64,000 nucleotides of DNA from Anaerolineales bacterium UBA2200 (GTDB lineage: Bacteria > Chloroflexota > Anaerolineae > UBA2200). The translations under genes were made by a program, and so were the position numbers. Under the pieces are notes generated by a model. It ran no database searches. It was given only the letters and a program-made list of their open reading frames with translations, and had not been told where the DNA came from. This document shows positions 25,478-34,929 of the stretch, in pieces (the stretch's first letter is position 1; each line of letters starts with the position of its first letter). The stretch covers positions 62,001 through 126,000 of the forward strand of contig DCVA01000040.1 in assembly GCA_002327925.1 (NCBI GenBank), written 5' to 3'.

Positions 25478-28400
25478 CGAGTTCGGGCGGGAGACCTGAC
25501 GGTCTGGATCCGAGGCAGAGCCGCGCCGTGGACTCAGGGCTGCCTGGCGCCGAGCAGGAACCCGGGGGGCGCTTCATACCCCGTCGTTCACCCGACTCTC
25601 GTGCCCCGGCATCCTTCGCCCAGGGTCGCCTCTGGTACATCGACCAGTGGCAGCCGAACAGCCCGCTGTACAACATGCATGCCGTCTATCGCCTCGGGGG
25701 ACCCTTGGATGTCGCCCTTCTGGACCGCTGCCTGACTGAGATCGCCCGCCGCCATGAGGTGCTTCGCACGCGCTTTGTTGCGCCGGATGGAGCGCCCGTC
25801 CAGGTCGTCGAGCCGCCCGGCTCGGTTGCCAGCTCCCTGTTGGATCTCAGCTCGAACTCGCTGGAGGAGAACGAGGGCCGCCTCCAGGGACTGCTCACCT
25901 CCTTGGTGCGGCAGAGCTTTCGTCTCGACCGCCTTCCACTCTGGCGCAGCGCTGTGATTCGGCTCGCACCGGACGAGCACGTCTGGGTTCTTACCATCCA
26001 CCATGTGATCTGCGACGGCTGGTCGATGCAGATCCTGAACCGGGAAGTCTCCACCCTTTATGAGGCGTTTGGCCGCGGCGAGGCCTCGCCTCTGCCCGAC
26101 CTGCCCATCCAGTACGCCGACTATAGCATCTGGCAGCGTCAGATGCTGGGGGGTCCGCTGCTGCAGGAGCAGCTCAAGTTCTGGATGTCCAGGCTGTCCG
26201 GTGCTCCTCCCCTGCTGGAGCTCCCGCTAGACCACCCGCGACCGTCGGAGCTCACCTCGTCCGGTTTCCACTTGCGTAGCGCTGCTCCCTCCGGGCTGGC
26301 GGCAGCTCTCACCACATTCTGCAAGGCACGCCGGGTCACTCCCTTTATCACGCTGCTGACCGCGTTTGCCGTACTCCTGCGGCGCATCACCGGCCAGGAA
26401 GACCTGGTCATCGGCACGCCGGTGGCCAACCGCTCGTACCTCGAGCTCGAGCCGCTCATCGGGTTCTTCGTCAACACCCTCGCGCTGCGTATCGATGTGT
26501 CCGGGAATCCTACGTTCGGGGAAATGCTGAACCGTGTGCGCTCCCTGGCTCTCGATGCCTATGATCACCAGGACTTGCCCTTTGAGCGCCTGGTAGAAGA
26601 GCTGCACCCCGAGCGGGCTCTGACCTATACGCCGGTCTTTCAGGTGCTCTTCCAGGCGGACGAGACAGCACGCACCCGCCTCACACTGCCTGGCCTCACC
26701 GTGAAACCGTTGGCCGTCGATTCCGGCACAGCGCGCATTGACCTGACTCTTGCCATTCAGCGTGACGCCGACGGTCTGCACACTTCGTCCGTGTTTAACT
26801 CGGATCTCTTTGAGCGCTCCACAATCGAAGAACAGGTGTCGGCTTTCCACACCCTGCTCGAAACCGCGTTAGATGAGCCGGACACATCCATAGCCGCGCT
26901 CCCCCTGCTCTCGCCTTCCCAGCAACAGCGCGTCCTGATTGAGTGGAACCGGACTGGGGCCGCCTACCCGTCGTGTCATTGCCTTCATCATCTGTTTGAG
27001 GAGCAAGCGGCACGGTGGCCAGATTCACCTGCAGTCTGGTCCCGTGGGCGCACCCTGACCTACGATGAGCTGAACCGCCGCGCCAATGCCCTTGCCTTCG
27101 AGCTCATGGAACGCGGCGTGCGCCCCGAGGTACCAGTGGCCATTCTGATGGACCGCGGCCCCGCGGCGATCGTTGCTTTGCTGGGGGTGATGAAGGCGGG
27201 CGGCGCCTATCTTCCTCTGGATACTTCGACTCCCGCGGACAGGCTGCGCCTGATCCTTCAGGATGCCGGAGTTTCTCTGGCTCTGACCTGCGCGTCCGCG
27301 TCACAGCTCCTTGAAGGCACTCCGGTGGAGAGCATTCTTGTTGACCTGGAGAGGCCCCTGCCGGACCATGGGCTTACGGTCAATCCGATCACAAGTGTTA
27401 CGCCGGATAATCTGGCCTACATCATCTACACCTCCGGGTCCACCGGAGTTCCGCGGGGTGTCCTCGTTGCTCACCGCGGCGTGGTCAACATGGTCGCTTT
27501 CGATCATCGCACCTTCGACCTGGGACCTTCCAGCCGGGTCATTGACGTTGTGTCGCTCAGCTTCGACGCCGCTACGAGACACATCTTCCTGGCCCTTGGC
27601 GGCGGCGGTTGCCTGTATATGCCTGATGCTGAGACGATCCTGTCTCCCCCCGCCCTCCTGGAGCTGATGCGGGAGCAGGCCATCACCCACGCACCCTTCA
27701 TTGTCTCCGTGATAATGGCCCTTCCGTGGGATGAGCTCCCCGCCTTGCGCGTTGTCAACGTTGGAGGGGAGGCGTGCCCCGCCGAACTGGTCGCCCGCTG
27801 GGGAGCTGGCCGTCGCCTCTTCAATGTGTACGGGCCAACCGAAACATCGATCTTCGCGACCCTGGCAGAGTGCGCTGCCGACGGCCACCCACCGCCCATC
27901 GGCCGCCCGATTGCCAACTCGACCGCCTACGTCCTCGATGAGAACCAGCAGCCGCTGCCGGTGGGCACGGTTGGTGAGCTCTGTCTTGGCGGCATCGGCG
28001 TTGCCCGCGGCTATTTGAACCGGCCGGAGCTGACCGCCGAGCGCTTTCTCCCCGATCCCTTCTCCAGTCTTCCGGGAGCCAGGCTTTACCGAACGGGTGA
28101 CCTGGCTCGTTTCCGGCCCGACGGGAATATCGGCTTTGTCGGTCGCAGGGGCTTTCAGGTCAAGATACGTGGCTTTCGCGTCGAATTGGGCGAGATCGAG
28201 GGCGCCCTGAGCGCACATCCCGCCGTGCGGCAGGCAGTGGTTGTCACATTCGGTGACGCTTCCAGGGAGCACTCGCTGGCCGCCTACGTCGTGTTACACG
28301 AGCACGCGTCAGCGGCGACCGACCAACTCATTGATTATCTGGCAGGCCTGCTTCCTCCCTACATGGTGCCTGCGTCACTCGCAATCCTGCCAGCGTTGCC

Positions 28401-28818
28401 GCTCACTAGCTCGGGAAAGATCGACCGCGGCGCCCTGCCTGCGCCTGCGCGCCGGGAGACCCCAGGGACCTACCATGAGCCGCGTACGGAAATGGAGCGT
28501 TCCGTCGCTGCGGTCTGGCGCCGCGTACTCAACCTCGACCGTGTCGGCACGCAGGAGAACTTTTTCGACCTGGGTGGGCACTCACTCCTGGCGATGCAGG
28601 TGGTTGCCCAACTCGAAGGGCAGTACGGCGTGCGTCTCAGCCCTCGCGATTTGCTGCTCGGCACACTGGCTCAGGTGGCGGCCTCCCTGGAGCGCCAGAG
28701 TCACGGCACAGGGCAGTTCGGCGCGCCGGATGCTCCCCGGGCCGGAGCTCCGGAGCGGCCGCACGGCATACGAGGTCTGTTGAGACGCCTTCGCGTTCGC
28801 GACGGGGATCCACGATGA
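25474..28818 (+). CDS. Nonribosomal peptide synthetase module, C-A-PCP
   Basis: 1114 residues. The condensation domain (about 45-480) has an intact HHVICDGWS (about 176-184) and begins with ASFAQGRLWYIDQW. The adenylation domain (about 500-1010) has YTSGSTGVPRG, SFDAATRH (keeping the amino-group-binding Asp), YGPTE, YRTGDLARFRPDG, KIRGFRVELGE and SGKIDRG. The PCP serine is in LGGHSLLAM (about 1035). No thioesterase or reductase ends the module. My hand-aligned specificity residues are D-A-R-P-N-G-V-I-F-K, which match no code I can name. It should join its amino acid to a donor held on one of the two upstream proteins. Confidence 0.93.
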   Translation: MTSSGGRPDGLDPRQSRAVDSGLPGAEQEPGGRFIPRRSPDSRAPASFAQGRLWYIDQWQPNSPLYNMHAVYRLGGPLDVALLDRCLTEIARRHEVLRTRFVAPDGAPVQVVEPPGSVASSLLDLSSNSLEENEGRLQGLLTSLVRQSFRLDRLPLWRSAVIRLAPDEHVWVLTIHHVICDGWSMQILNREVSTLYEAFGRGEASPLPDLPIQYADYSIWQRQMLGGPLLQEQLKFWMSRLSGAPPLLELPLDHPRPSELTSSGFHLRSAAPSGLAAALTTFCKARRVTPFITLLTAFAVLLRRITGQEDLVIGTPVANRSYLELEPLIGFFVNTLALRIDVSGNPTFGEMLNRVRSLALDAYDHQDLPFERLVEELHPERALTYTPVFQVLFQADETARTRLTLPGLTVKPLAVDSGTARIDLTLAIQRDADGLHTSSVFNSDLFERSTIEEQVSAFHTLLETALDEPDTSIAALPLLSPSQQQRVLIEWNRTGAAYPSCHCLHHLFEEQAARWPDSPAVWSRGRTLTYDELNRRANALAFELMERGVRPEVPVAILMDRGPAAIVALLGVMKAGGAYLPLDTSTPADRLRLILQDAGVSLALTCASASQLLEGTPVESILVDLERPLPDHGLTVNPITSVTPDNLAYIIYTSGSTGVPRGVLVAHRGVVNMVAFDHRTFDLGPSSRVIDVVSLSFDAATRHIFLALGGGGCLYMPDAETILSPPALLELMREQAITHAPFIVSVIMALPWDELPALRVVNVGGEACPAELVARWGAGRRLFNVYGPTETSIFATLAECAADGHPPPIGRPIANSTAYVLDENQQPLPVGTVGELCLGGIGVARGYLNRPELTAERFLPDPFSSLPGARLYRTGDLARFRPDGNIGFVGRRGFQVKIRGFRVELGEIEGALSAHPAVRQAVVVTFGDASREHSLAAYVVLHEHASAATDQLIDYLAGLLPPYMVPASLAILPALPLTSSGKIDRGALPAPARRETPGTYHEPRTEMERSVAAVWRRVLNLDRVGTQENFFDLGGHSLLAMQVVAQLEGQYGVRLSPRDLLLGTLAQVAASLERQSHGTGQFGAPDAPRAGAPERPHGIRGLLRRLRVRDGDPR

Positions 28819-28849
28819 CCGCGGACAACTCAGCACCCAGGGTAGCCGG

Positions 28850-29689
28850 ATGACCTATCAGGGCCCACCACCGGTCGTCGAGCCCTTCTTCTTCCGCAGT
28901 GAATCTCCGCTCTACGGTTACCTGTTGCGGCCGCAGGGCCGCCCGCGCTCAACGGCTGCGATCCTGTGCTACCCGTGGGGAGACGAGTACACGCGCTTTC
29001 ACCGCGCCTTTCGCCAGTGGTCGCTCCTTCTTGCCGCCGAAGGCTTCTGCGTGCTGCGTTTTGACTTTTCGGGCATCGGTGACTCGGCCGGCCAGCCTGC
29101 CGGGTGGAGTCTGAGTCGATGGAGGGACGATGTGCTCGCAGCTGTCTCCCAGCTGCGGAGCAGGGTCGGACCCGGCCCGCTGGCGCTGTGCGGGCTTCGC
29201 CTCGGTGCCACACTGGGAGCCATGGCGGCACCATCCATCCCTGGCTTGCGGGCTCTTCTGCTCTGGGATCCGATCTGCGATGGAGCTCTGTACGTGCAGG
29301 AACTGGGTCAGCTGCAACAGACGATGCTGAGTCGCGCGCACGCTCTTGCCCGAGCCCCTGGAGGTGCCGACGACGACCGCTTTGCGTCGCCCGACCCGGG
29401 CGATGAGGTGCTGGGTTTTCCCTTTCCGGCGACCTTGCGCTCCGAGCTCGCCTCCCTGCGCCTGACTCTGCCAATACCTCATCTCCCTGTTCGCACGCTG
29501 CTGTTGCGCACCCGCCCGGACCAGGAGCCGCTGCCCGCTGCAGGTCAGGCATCGGATGCGGGGACATTGGAGCGCCTCGAGGTGCCTCTACCAGAGGCGT
29601 GGCAATGGCAGGAAGCCCTCGCACGTGTTCTGGTTCCCACGCGTGTCGTGCAGCAGGCAGTCTCGTGGCTTTCCGGGGTGTGCCCATGA
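28850..29689 (+). CDS. Alpha/beta hydrolase fold protein lacking the nucleophile serine
   Basis: 279 residues. The N-terminus PPPVVEPFFF and the strand-turn VLRFDFSGIGDSAG are typical of the alpha/beta hydrolases found in glycan loci, where a related pair is annotated as exosortase-A-associated hydrolases (recalled, not searched). The nucleophile elbow reads CGLRLGA: Arg replaces the Ser of GxSxG, so normal hydrolysis is unlikely. It lies 31 bp after the last NRPS gene, where a thioesterase would often be found, and overlaps the second hydrolase gene by 4 bp. Confidence 0.75.
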   Translation: MTYQGPPPVVEPFFFRSESPLYGYLLRPQGRPRSTAAILCYPWGDEYTRFHRAFRQWSLLLAAEGFCVLRFDFSGIGDSAGQPAGWSLSRWRDDVLAAVSQLRSRVGPGPLALCGLRLGATLGAMAAPSIPGLRALLLWDPICDGALYVQELGQLQQTMLSRAHALARAPGGADDDRFASPDPGDEVLGFPFPATLRSELASLRLTLPIPHLPVRTLLLRTRPDQEPLPAAGQASDAGTLERLEVPLPEAWQWQEALARVLVPTRVVQQAVSWLSGVCP

Positions 29690-30588
29690 GAGAGACCGCC
29701 CTCTCGACAGGCCGCAACGGCTCCCTTGTGGGGATCGTGACCCACCCCGAACCTTCCCCCGACGGCCGCCCTCCTCCGGGGGCCCTGCTGCTCAACTCGG
29801 GCTTTTTGCACCACGTAGGGCCGCACTGCTTCTACGTGCGCCTGGCTCGCGAGCTGGCGGATCTGGGCTTCCTGACCTTGCGGCTCGACTTTTCGGGCCT
29901 CGGCGACAGCCTCGCCAGAACGGATGATGTCGATCCAACGGAGAGCCATCTTTCGGAAACTCGCGAAGTCATGGACGACCTGTCCGCCAGGTTCGGCTGC
30001 AGTCGATTCGTTCTGCTCGGTGTGTGTTCGGGAGCGCGCGAGAGCTTCGAGGTAGCCTGGCGGGATGACCGGGTGATTGGCGCGCTGCTCATCAACCCTT
30101 GGGACCATCTTCACGACGGGCGCGACGAGGGTTTGACCTCTGAGCTGCGCTCTCGCGCACTGCGCCGTCACTACCTGCGCCTTGTCTTTGGCAGCTCGTT
30201 TCGCCGTCAGGTGTTGCGCCAGGCCGCGAAGGGAGACCTGAACTTTGCCCTGCTGCTCAAGGCTCTCCGAGGGTTCTTGTCTCGATCCTCTGGCATGCCT
30301 GCGCCGTCCGCATCACACGACGCGGAGTCACCCCTGCAGCGAATGCGCGCCCTCCGGGCACGAGGCACGAACGTCCTGCACGTCTATTCAGAGGGTGACC
30401 CTTCGGTGGATTACTTTCACGTCGTGCTTGGCTCGTCGGTCTCTGAGGTCCCCTTCGAGTTCGTCCGTGGCACCAATCATACCTTCACCCCTCTCTGGAG
30501 CCGGGAACCCCTGTCCGCCGTCGTCCTGCAGTGGGCGAAAAGGGTGCTGGAAGAACACTCTCAGCCGAGCGGGACTGGTTACCCATGA
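29686..30588 (+). CDS. Alpha/beta hydrolase with Cys at the nucleophile position
   Basis: 300 residues; the ATG at 29686 overlaps the upstream stop as ATGA. The fold is shown by GALLLNSGFLHHVGPH (oxyanion region), LRLDFSGLGDS, the elbow LLGVCSGA, the acid strand VLHVYSEGDP and the His in GTNHTF. The elbow has Cys in place of Ser (G-V-C-S-G), as in dienelactone-hydrolase-like enzymes, and the Asp and His of the triad appear present. It could catalyse acyl or peptidyl transfer or release from a carrier (inference). It pairs with the preceding hydrolase gene and overlaps the next gene as ATGA. Confidence 0.75.
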   Translation: MRETALSTGRNGSLVGIVTHPEPSPDGRPPPGALLLNSGFLHHVGPHCFYVRLARELADLGFLTLRLDFSGLGDSLARTDDVDPTESHLSETREVMDDLSARFGCSRFVLLGVCSGARESFEVAWRDDRVIGALLINPWDHLHDGRDEGLTSELRSRALRRHYLRLVFGSSFRRQVLRQAAKGDLNFALLLKALRGFLSRSSGMPAPSASHDAESPLQRMRALRARGTNVLHVYSEGDPSVDYFHVVLGSSVSEVPFEFVRGTNHTFTPLWSREPLSAVVLQWAKRVLEEHSQPSGTGYP

Positions 30589-31127
30589 GCCGTCAAGCCC
30601 CGCTCCTCACGGCCCTGATCTGCACCTGCTGCAGTCCGGACAGAGTCGGCACTGCGGTGCAGAGCGTGCTGGCACAGACCCTGGAGGACCTGGAGATCCT
30701 GGTCATCGTGGACGGACCCGATGAGTCCACACTGAACGTCCTGGGTCGCTTCGATGACCCTCGCCTGAGGGTGAGCGTGCTGCCGTCGCGCGGGGGAGTG
30801 AGGCAAGCGCGCAATGCGGGTTTGGATCTGGCCCTGGACCCCTGGGTAGCCTTCCTGGATGATGATGACGGGTGGCCGCCCTCCAAGCTGGAGCGGCGGC
30901 TTGCAGCCGCTCGAGAATCGCCGCACCGTTATCCCATCCTTGCCAGCCGCTTCGTCGCCCCTGAAGGACAATCGGAATTCATCTGGCCGTTGCTCTCTGA
31001 GGCTGTTCGCGGCGCCCGCCGCTCCTCGCCCGGGCTGACTGTTCATCTAGCATCCTCGCTCCTGCCGCCTGGGTTGCGAGTGGGCATCGCGGGGGTCTTT
31101 CCTCGCCGGAGTGGACCCTGTGCCTGA
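30585..31127 (+). CDS. Glycosyltransferase family 2, C-terminally truncated
   Basis: 180 residues from an ATGA overlap at 30585. The GT-A half is intact: LLTALICTCCSPDRVGTAVQSVL, ILVIVDGPDE and VAFLDDDDGWPPSKL. After EFIWPLLSE (about 140) similarity to the next gene's product stops, and the frame ends in a 40-residue unrelated tail. The next protein continues for a further 170 residues past the equivalent point. It therefore looks like a decayed tandem duplicate or the product of an internal deletion, and probably lacks the acceptor-binding half. Confidence 0.7.
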   Translation: MSRQAPLLTALICTCCSPDRVGTAVQSVLAQTLEDLEILVIVDGPDESTLNVLGRFDDPRLRVSVLPSRGGVRQARNAGLDLALDPWVAFLDDDDGWPPSKLERRLAAARESPHRYPILASRFVAPEGQSEFIWPLLSEAVRGARRSSPGLTVHLASSLLPPGLRVGIAGVFPRRSGPCA

Positions 31128-32094
31128 CCAGCAGCCACTCGTGTCTGTGGTCATACCGACGTACGACCGCCCGGAGCTGCTGCGTCGTGCCGTCAGAAGC
31201 GCGCTCGGCCAGACCTGCCAGGAGCTCGAAATCCTTGTGGTGCTCGATGGTGCCAGTGAGGACAGCTACAGAGCGCTGAACGATATCGCCGATCCGAGGT
31301 TGCGCCTCGTGCCCCTCGAGCAGAATGTGGGCGCTCCAGCCGCACGCACAGCCGGTGTCTCGGCCGCACGAGGGCACTGGATAGCCCCCCTCGACGATGA
31401 CGACGAGTGGATGCCCTCCAAGATAGCCGAACAGCTCCAGGCAGCCAGAGACTCCCGGTTCAGCCTTCCTGTGGTCGCCTGCCGTTTTCTGGCCCGCACG
31501 GACGAGGCCGAATTCCTCTGGCCGCGCCGCCGGCCAGACCCTGAAGAACCGCTCAGCGAGTACTTGTTCTGCAGCTCCGGGCTAGCTTTTGGAGAGGGGG
31601 TATTGCCGTCGACTGTGCTGTTTGCGCCGCGCGAGCTTTTTCTGCTCGAACCCCCCCGATGCTCTGAGGCTCGCCACGATGACCTTGATTGGCTGCTTCG
31701 CGTTGCTGGGCACCCGGGAGTGGGCATCCAGTTTGTGGCGTCAGACGAGCCTCTGGCCATCTGGCATCGCGAGAATCGCCCCCGCCCGTTGTTGCCTCCT
31801 GAATGGCTTCCTTCCGTCACGTGGATTCGCTCCCACTTCGCTCGGGTTACTCCGCGCGCCTACTCGTCGTTTGTTCTGCGCTGGACAGGATCCGTTGCCG
31901 CCAGGTACCGGAAGTGGGACGCCTTCTGGCCCCTGCTGGCAGAGGCGATTCGCCACGGTCGACCCTTGCCACGCGACGTGCTTGTGTACCTGGCGTACTG
32001 GCTCGTTCCAGTCCGCATGCAACCTGCGCTCGCTCGCTGGTGGGCGGGCAGACGCGGCTCGCGGGCGTCCACAGCGGATCGAGGTGCGGCCTGA
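31111..32094 (+). CDS. Glycosyltransferase family 2
   Basis: 327 residues from a GTG that overlaps the end of the truncated copy by 17 bp. Motifs: VSVVIPTYDRPELLRRAV, ILVVLDGASED, GAPAARTAGVSAARG and the metal-binding IAPLDDDDEWMPSK (about 88-101). A DLDWLLRVA block follows at about 194. It resembles the preceding gene product (DDDEWMPSK and DDDGWPPSK; EFLWP and EFIWP). It probably adds a sugar to the cluster's glycan. The stop overlaps the next start by one base (TGATG). Confidence 0.88.
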   Translation: MDPVPDQQPLVSVVIPTYDRPELLRRAVRSALGQTCQELEILVVLDGASEDSYRALNDIADPRLRLVPLEQNVGAPAARTAGVSAARGHWIAPLDDDDEWMPSKIAEQLQAARDSRFSLPVVACRFLARTDEAEFLWPRRRPDPEEPLSEYLFCSSGLAFGEGVLPSTVLFAPRELFLLEPPRCSEARHDDLDWLLRVAGHPGVGIQFVASDEPLAIWHRENRPRPLLPPEWLPSVTWIRSHFARVTPRAYSSFVLRWTGSVAARYRKWDAFWPLLAEAIRHGRPLPRDVLVYLAYWLVPVRMQPALARWWAGRRGSRASTADRGAA

Positions 32095-33389
32095 TGACAC
32101 GGCCACTGCGTTTCGCGATGGTGACCACTTTCTATCCGCCCTACCACTTTGGCGGCGATGCGATCTACCTGCAGAGGCTGTGCCACGAACTGGCCGACCG
32201 GGGGCACCAGGTCGAGGTCATTCACAACCCGGATGCCTACCGCGTTCTGACCGGGCATGAGCCCGCCGGGCAATCGGATCGGCACCCCAACATCACGGTG
32301 CACGAGCTCACCGGACGCTCGCCTCTGCTCAGCATTCTGGCCATGCAGCAACTGGGGTCGCCGGGTATCCATGCTGACCGTCTGCGCGAGCTTCTGGGTC
32401 GTGACCTGGATGTGATCCACTACCACAACGTCTCGTTGGCGGGAGGACCAAGGGTTCTGTCCTACGGCACCGCTCCCAAGCTGTATACCACACATGAGTA
32501 CTGGCTTGTATGCCCCACCCATGTGCTCTTTCGCTTCAACCGTGAAGCCTGCACGCGACGCACCTGTCTTGCCTGTCAACTCAGCTACAGAAGGCCGGTG
32601 CAGTTGTGGCGCTACGGCAACCTGCTCGCCGAATCGTGCCGGCAAGTAGCCGCTTTCCTCACTCCAAGCGCGTTTGCGGCAGCCAAGCATCAGCAGCACG
32701 GATTCACCTTTCCCATGTTGCATCTCCCACTCCCTGGCGCAGGGACGCAACGACTGGAGAGCCGGGCGCGGGCGGCGCCGCCCTACTTCCTGTACGTCGG
32801 CCGCCTGGAGCGACTGAAGGGAGTGCACACGCTGCTTCCCCTCTTCCTGCGCCATCCCGAAGCGCAGTTGTGGATCGTGGGCACAGGCAGCGAGGAATCC
32901 CGGCTGCGTGCCCTTGCCGGCTCCGCCAGCAACGTGCACTTTCTGGGCTGGGTAGGTGGAGATAAGCTGCGCGCCCTGTATCGCGATGCTCTGGCTGTGA
33001 TCGTGCCCTCCCTGTGCTACGAAGTGCTCTCTCTGGTCCCGTTGGAGGCCTTTCAACAGGCCACGCCAGTGCTCGCCCGCGACAGCGGCTCTCTGCACGA
33101 ACTGATCACCGTCAGCGGTGCCGGGGCACTGTACCACTCGGACGACCAATTGTGGGAAGCCATGTCACGCCTGCTCAACGATGCCACGCTTCGCGACGAG
33201 CTCGGGCAGCGAGGCTACCAAGCCTATCTTGATCAATGGACGCCTGAAGTGCACCTGTCCCGCTACCTTTCGCTTGTGGACCGGCTGACGCACCATCAAC
33301 CCCTTGCCGAGATTGCACCCCCGGTCGCGGCTGGGCCAGCACCCGGACCTTATCCCTCGCCGGAGACGAGAGATGACGCAGGGGAATAG
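32094..33389 (+). CDS. Glycosyltransferase family 4
   Basis: 431 residues from the ATG at 32094. The GT-B N-domain starts MVTTFYPPYHFGGDAIYLQRLCHEL. The C-domain has the GT4 blocks FLYVGRLERLKGVHTLL, LWIVGTGSEESRL, VHFLGWVGGDKL and the EX7E-type region VIVPSLCYEVLSLVPLEAF. A short Cys-rich patch (CTRRTCLACQ, about 147-156) is typical of a subgroup of these enzymes. It acts in the cytoplasm on a nucleotide sugar donor. It overlaps the flippase gene by 17 bp. Confidence 0.92.
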   Translation: MTRPLRFAMVTTFYPPYHFGGDAIYLQRLCHELADRGHQVEVIHNPDAYRVLTGHEPAGQSDRHPNITVHELTGRSPLLSILAMQQLGSPGIHADRLRELLGRDLDVIHYHNVSLAGGPRVLSYGTAPKLYTTHEYWLVCPTHVLFRFNREACTRRTCLACQLSYRRPVQLWRYGNLLAESCRQVAAFLTPSAFAAAKHQQHGFTFPMLHLPLPGAGTQRLESRARAAPPYFLYVGRLERLKGVHTLLPLFLRHPEAQLWIVGTGSEESRLRALAGSASNVHFLGWVGGDKLRALYRDALAVIVPSLCYEVLSLVPLEAFQQATPVLARDSGSLHELITVSGAGALYHSDDQLWEAMSRLLNDATLRDELGQRGYQAYLDQWTPEVHLSRYLSLVDRLTHHQPLAEIAPPVAAGPAPGPYPSPETRDDAGE

Positions 33390-34881
33390 CGAACCGCTGG
33401 CGCTGATCGGCGAAGAGACCCTGCCTCCCATCGGAAAGGGAGAGCGAGGAGAGGGCATGCGCACGGCGGTCGGCACAGCGCAGCTGCTGTCCGTTCAGGT
33501 CCTGGGACTCGTGATGGGCTTTGCCATATCGGTCGTCCTCACCCGCGGCCTGGGACCAGAGCGCTATGGACTCTACAGCGTGGCCTTCAGCACAGCGATG
33601 TGGGTAGAGATCAGCGTGGCCGCCATGTTCCGCCAGACCACCATCAAGTTCATGGCTGAGGCCGACGACTGGCAGACTACCGGCGCCGCCCTCATGCAGA
33701 CCGAGTTCACGGCCGGTTTGCTGGGTGGGCTGGCACTGGTCTTTCTGGCACCTTCGGCCGCCACCCTGCTTCACGCACCGGCTCTGACTCCCCTTTTGCG
33801 CCTGATGGGTTTGTACATTCCCCTGCGCGGTCTCTCCCACTCCCAGTCGTCCATCCTGGTGGGCCGCGGCGAGTTCGGACGTGCCGCACTCCCTCCTGCC
33901 TTCTACTGGCCCGTTCGCCTCGCCTTGGCGGCCGGGCTGATCCGTGTGGGCCTGTCGACTGAAGCCGGCATATGGGCGGTGATCGGCGCATCCACCGTCG
34001 AGATCTGCGTCCTGTACTCGCTGCTGCGCCTCTGGCCGTTTCGCCGCACCACGTTTCCTCGTCGCAGAATCCTGGGTTACGCGCTTCCTCTCTTCTTCAA
34101 TGGACTGGGCCTACGCTTGCTTACCCGCGTCGACCTGTTGGCGGTGCAGGCCCGCGGCGGGGATGCCGCCTCCGGTCACTATGGCGCCGCCCAGAACATC
34201 GGACTCTTGCCGTTCAGCTTCCTGGGGGGTGCCCTGTCCGCGCCGATGCTGTCTACCATCGCCCGACTGACCCGCGAAGGGCAGAGGGAGTCAGCGGGCC
34301 GCATCATCCATAACACCCTGCGTTTCCTGGTTTGCCTGTTACCCCTGGTCGCCGTTGCGGCGGGTGCGGCGGACGAGATTGTCAGCCTCTTGTTCGGCCC
34401 TCTCTTCCTCCCCGCGGCGCCGGTGCTGGCCTGGCTCGTCTTCGCCGGACTCGCACTCGACCTCGTAAATGTGTCCGGCTCCCTGCTTACTGCCGCCGGC
34501 AGACCGTCCTGGAACCTCCTGCTGACCGCCCCGGTGCTGCCCCTGGCCCTGGCGGGACACTGGCTGCTCGTCCCAAGGTTCGGAGCCCCGGCGGCGGCCG
34601 CCGTCACGGCCGTGCTGGCCGTGGGGGCGGCTCTGGCGACGACCGCCGTGATGCGCACCCTGTGGCACGTCTCGTTTCCCTGGATCAGCACGATGCGCAG
34701 CTGCCTGCTTGCCGTTGCTGCCTACCTTGTCTCGGCCGCCTGGCCTGCCCCCGGGCTGTTTCTGCTGCTCAAGCTTGCCGTTCTGTCGCTCGCCATCGGC
34801 GGAGTGTTTCTGCTCTCCGGGGAGCTGGGTCGGGAGGAACTGTTATCCCTTCGCCGCACCCTGCCGCGTCATCGGCCGTGA
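33373..34881 (+). CDS. Wzx-like polysaccharide flippase (MOP superfamily)
   Basis: 502 residues from the ATG at 33373, preceded by GGAGACGAGAG. About 14 hydrophobic helices start at residue 35. The opening block VQVLGLVMGFAISVVLTRGLGPERYGLY is the signature of oligosaccharide flippases (polysacc_synt/MurJ type). It probably moves the lipid-linked glycan made by the upstream enzymes across the membrane. It closes the tightly overlapped run of genes that begins at 28850. Confidence 0.9.
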   Translation: MTQGNSEPLALIGEETLPPIGKGERGEGMRTAVGTAQLLSVQVLGLVMGFAISVVLTRGLGPERYGLYSVAFSTAMWVEISVAAMFRQTTIKFMAEADDWQTTGAALMQTEFTAGLLGGLALVFLAPSAATLLHAPALTPLLRLMGLYIPLRGLSHSQSSILVGRGEFGRAALPPAFYWPVRLALAAGLIRVGLSTEAGIWAVIGASTVEICVLYSLLRLWPFRRTTFPRRRILGYALPLFFNGLGLRLLTRVDLLAVQARGGDAASGHYGAAQNIGLLPFSFLGGALSAPMLSTIARLTREGQRESAGRIIHNTLRFLVCLLPLVAVAAGAADEIVSLLFGPLFLPAAPVLAWLVFAGLALDLVNVSGSLLTAAGRPSWNLLLTAPVLPLALAGHWLLVPRFGAPAAAAVTAVLAVGAALATTAVMRTLWHVSFPWISTMRSCLLAVAAYLVSAAWPAPGLFLLLKLAVLSLAIGGVFLLSGELGREELLSLRRTLPRHRP

Positions 34882-34900
34882 TGCGCGTTACCGAGCCAGC

Positions 34901-34929
34901 TTGCCCTTTCCGTGAGACTGTGGTAGACT
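34901..34929 (+). promoter_or_regulatory. Promoter for the secreted DNRLRE protein gene
   Basis: TTGCCC (34901-34906), a 17-bp spacer and TAGACT (34924-34929) lie in the 138-bp gap after the flippase gene, about 90 bp before the ATG at 35020. The -35 is the same as in the promoter at 15843. Confidence 0.6.

Noticed and set aside
28830..29795. A 321-codon minus-strand open frame over the first hydrolase gene.
   Set aside because: It lacks any motif and is antisense to a hydrolase with clear fold features and coupled neighbours.
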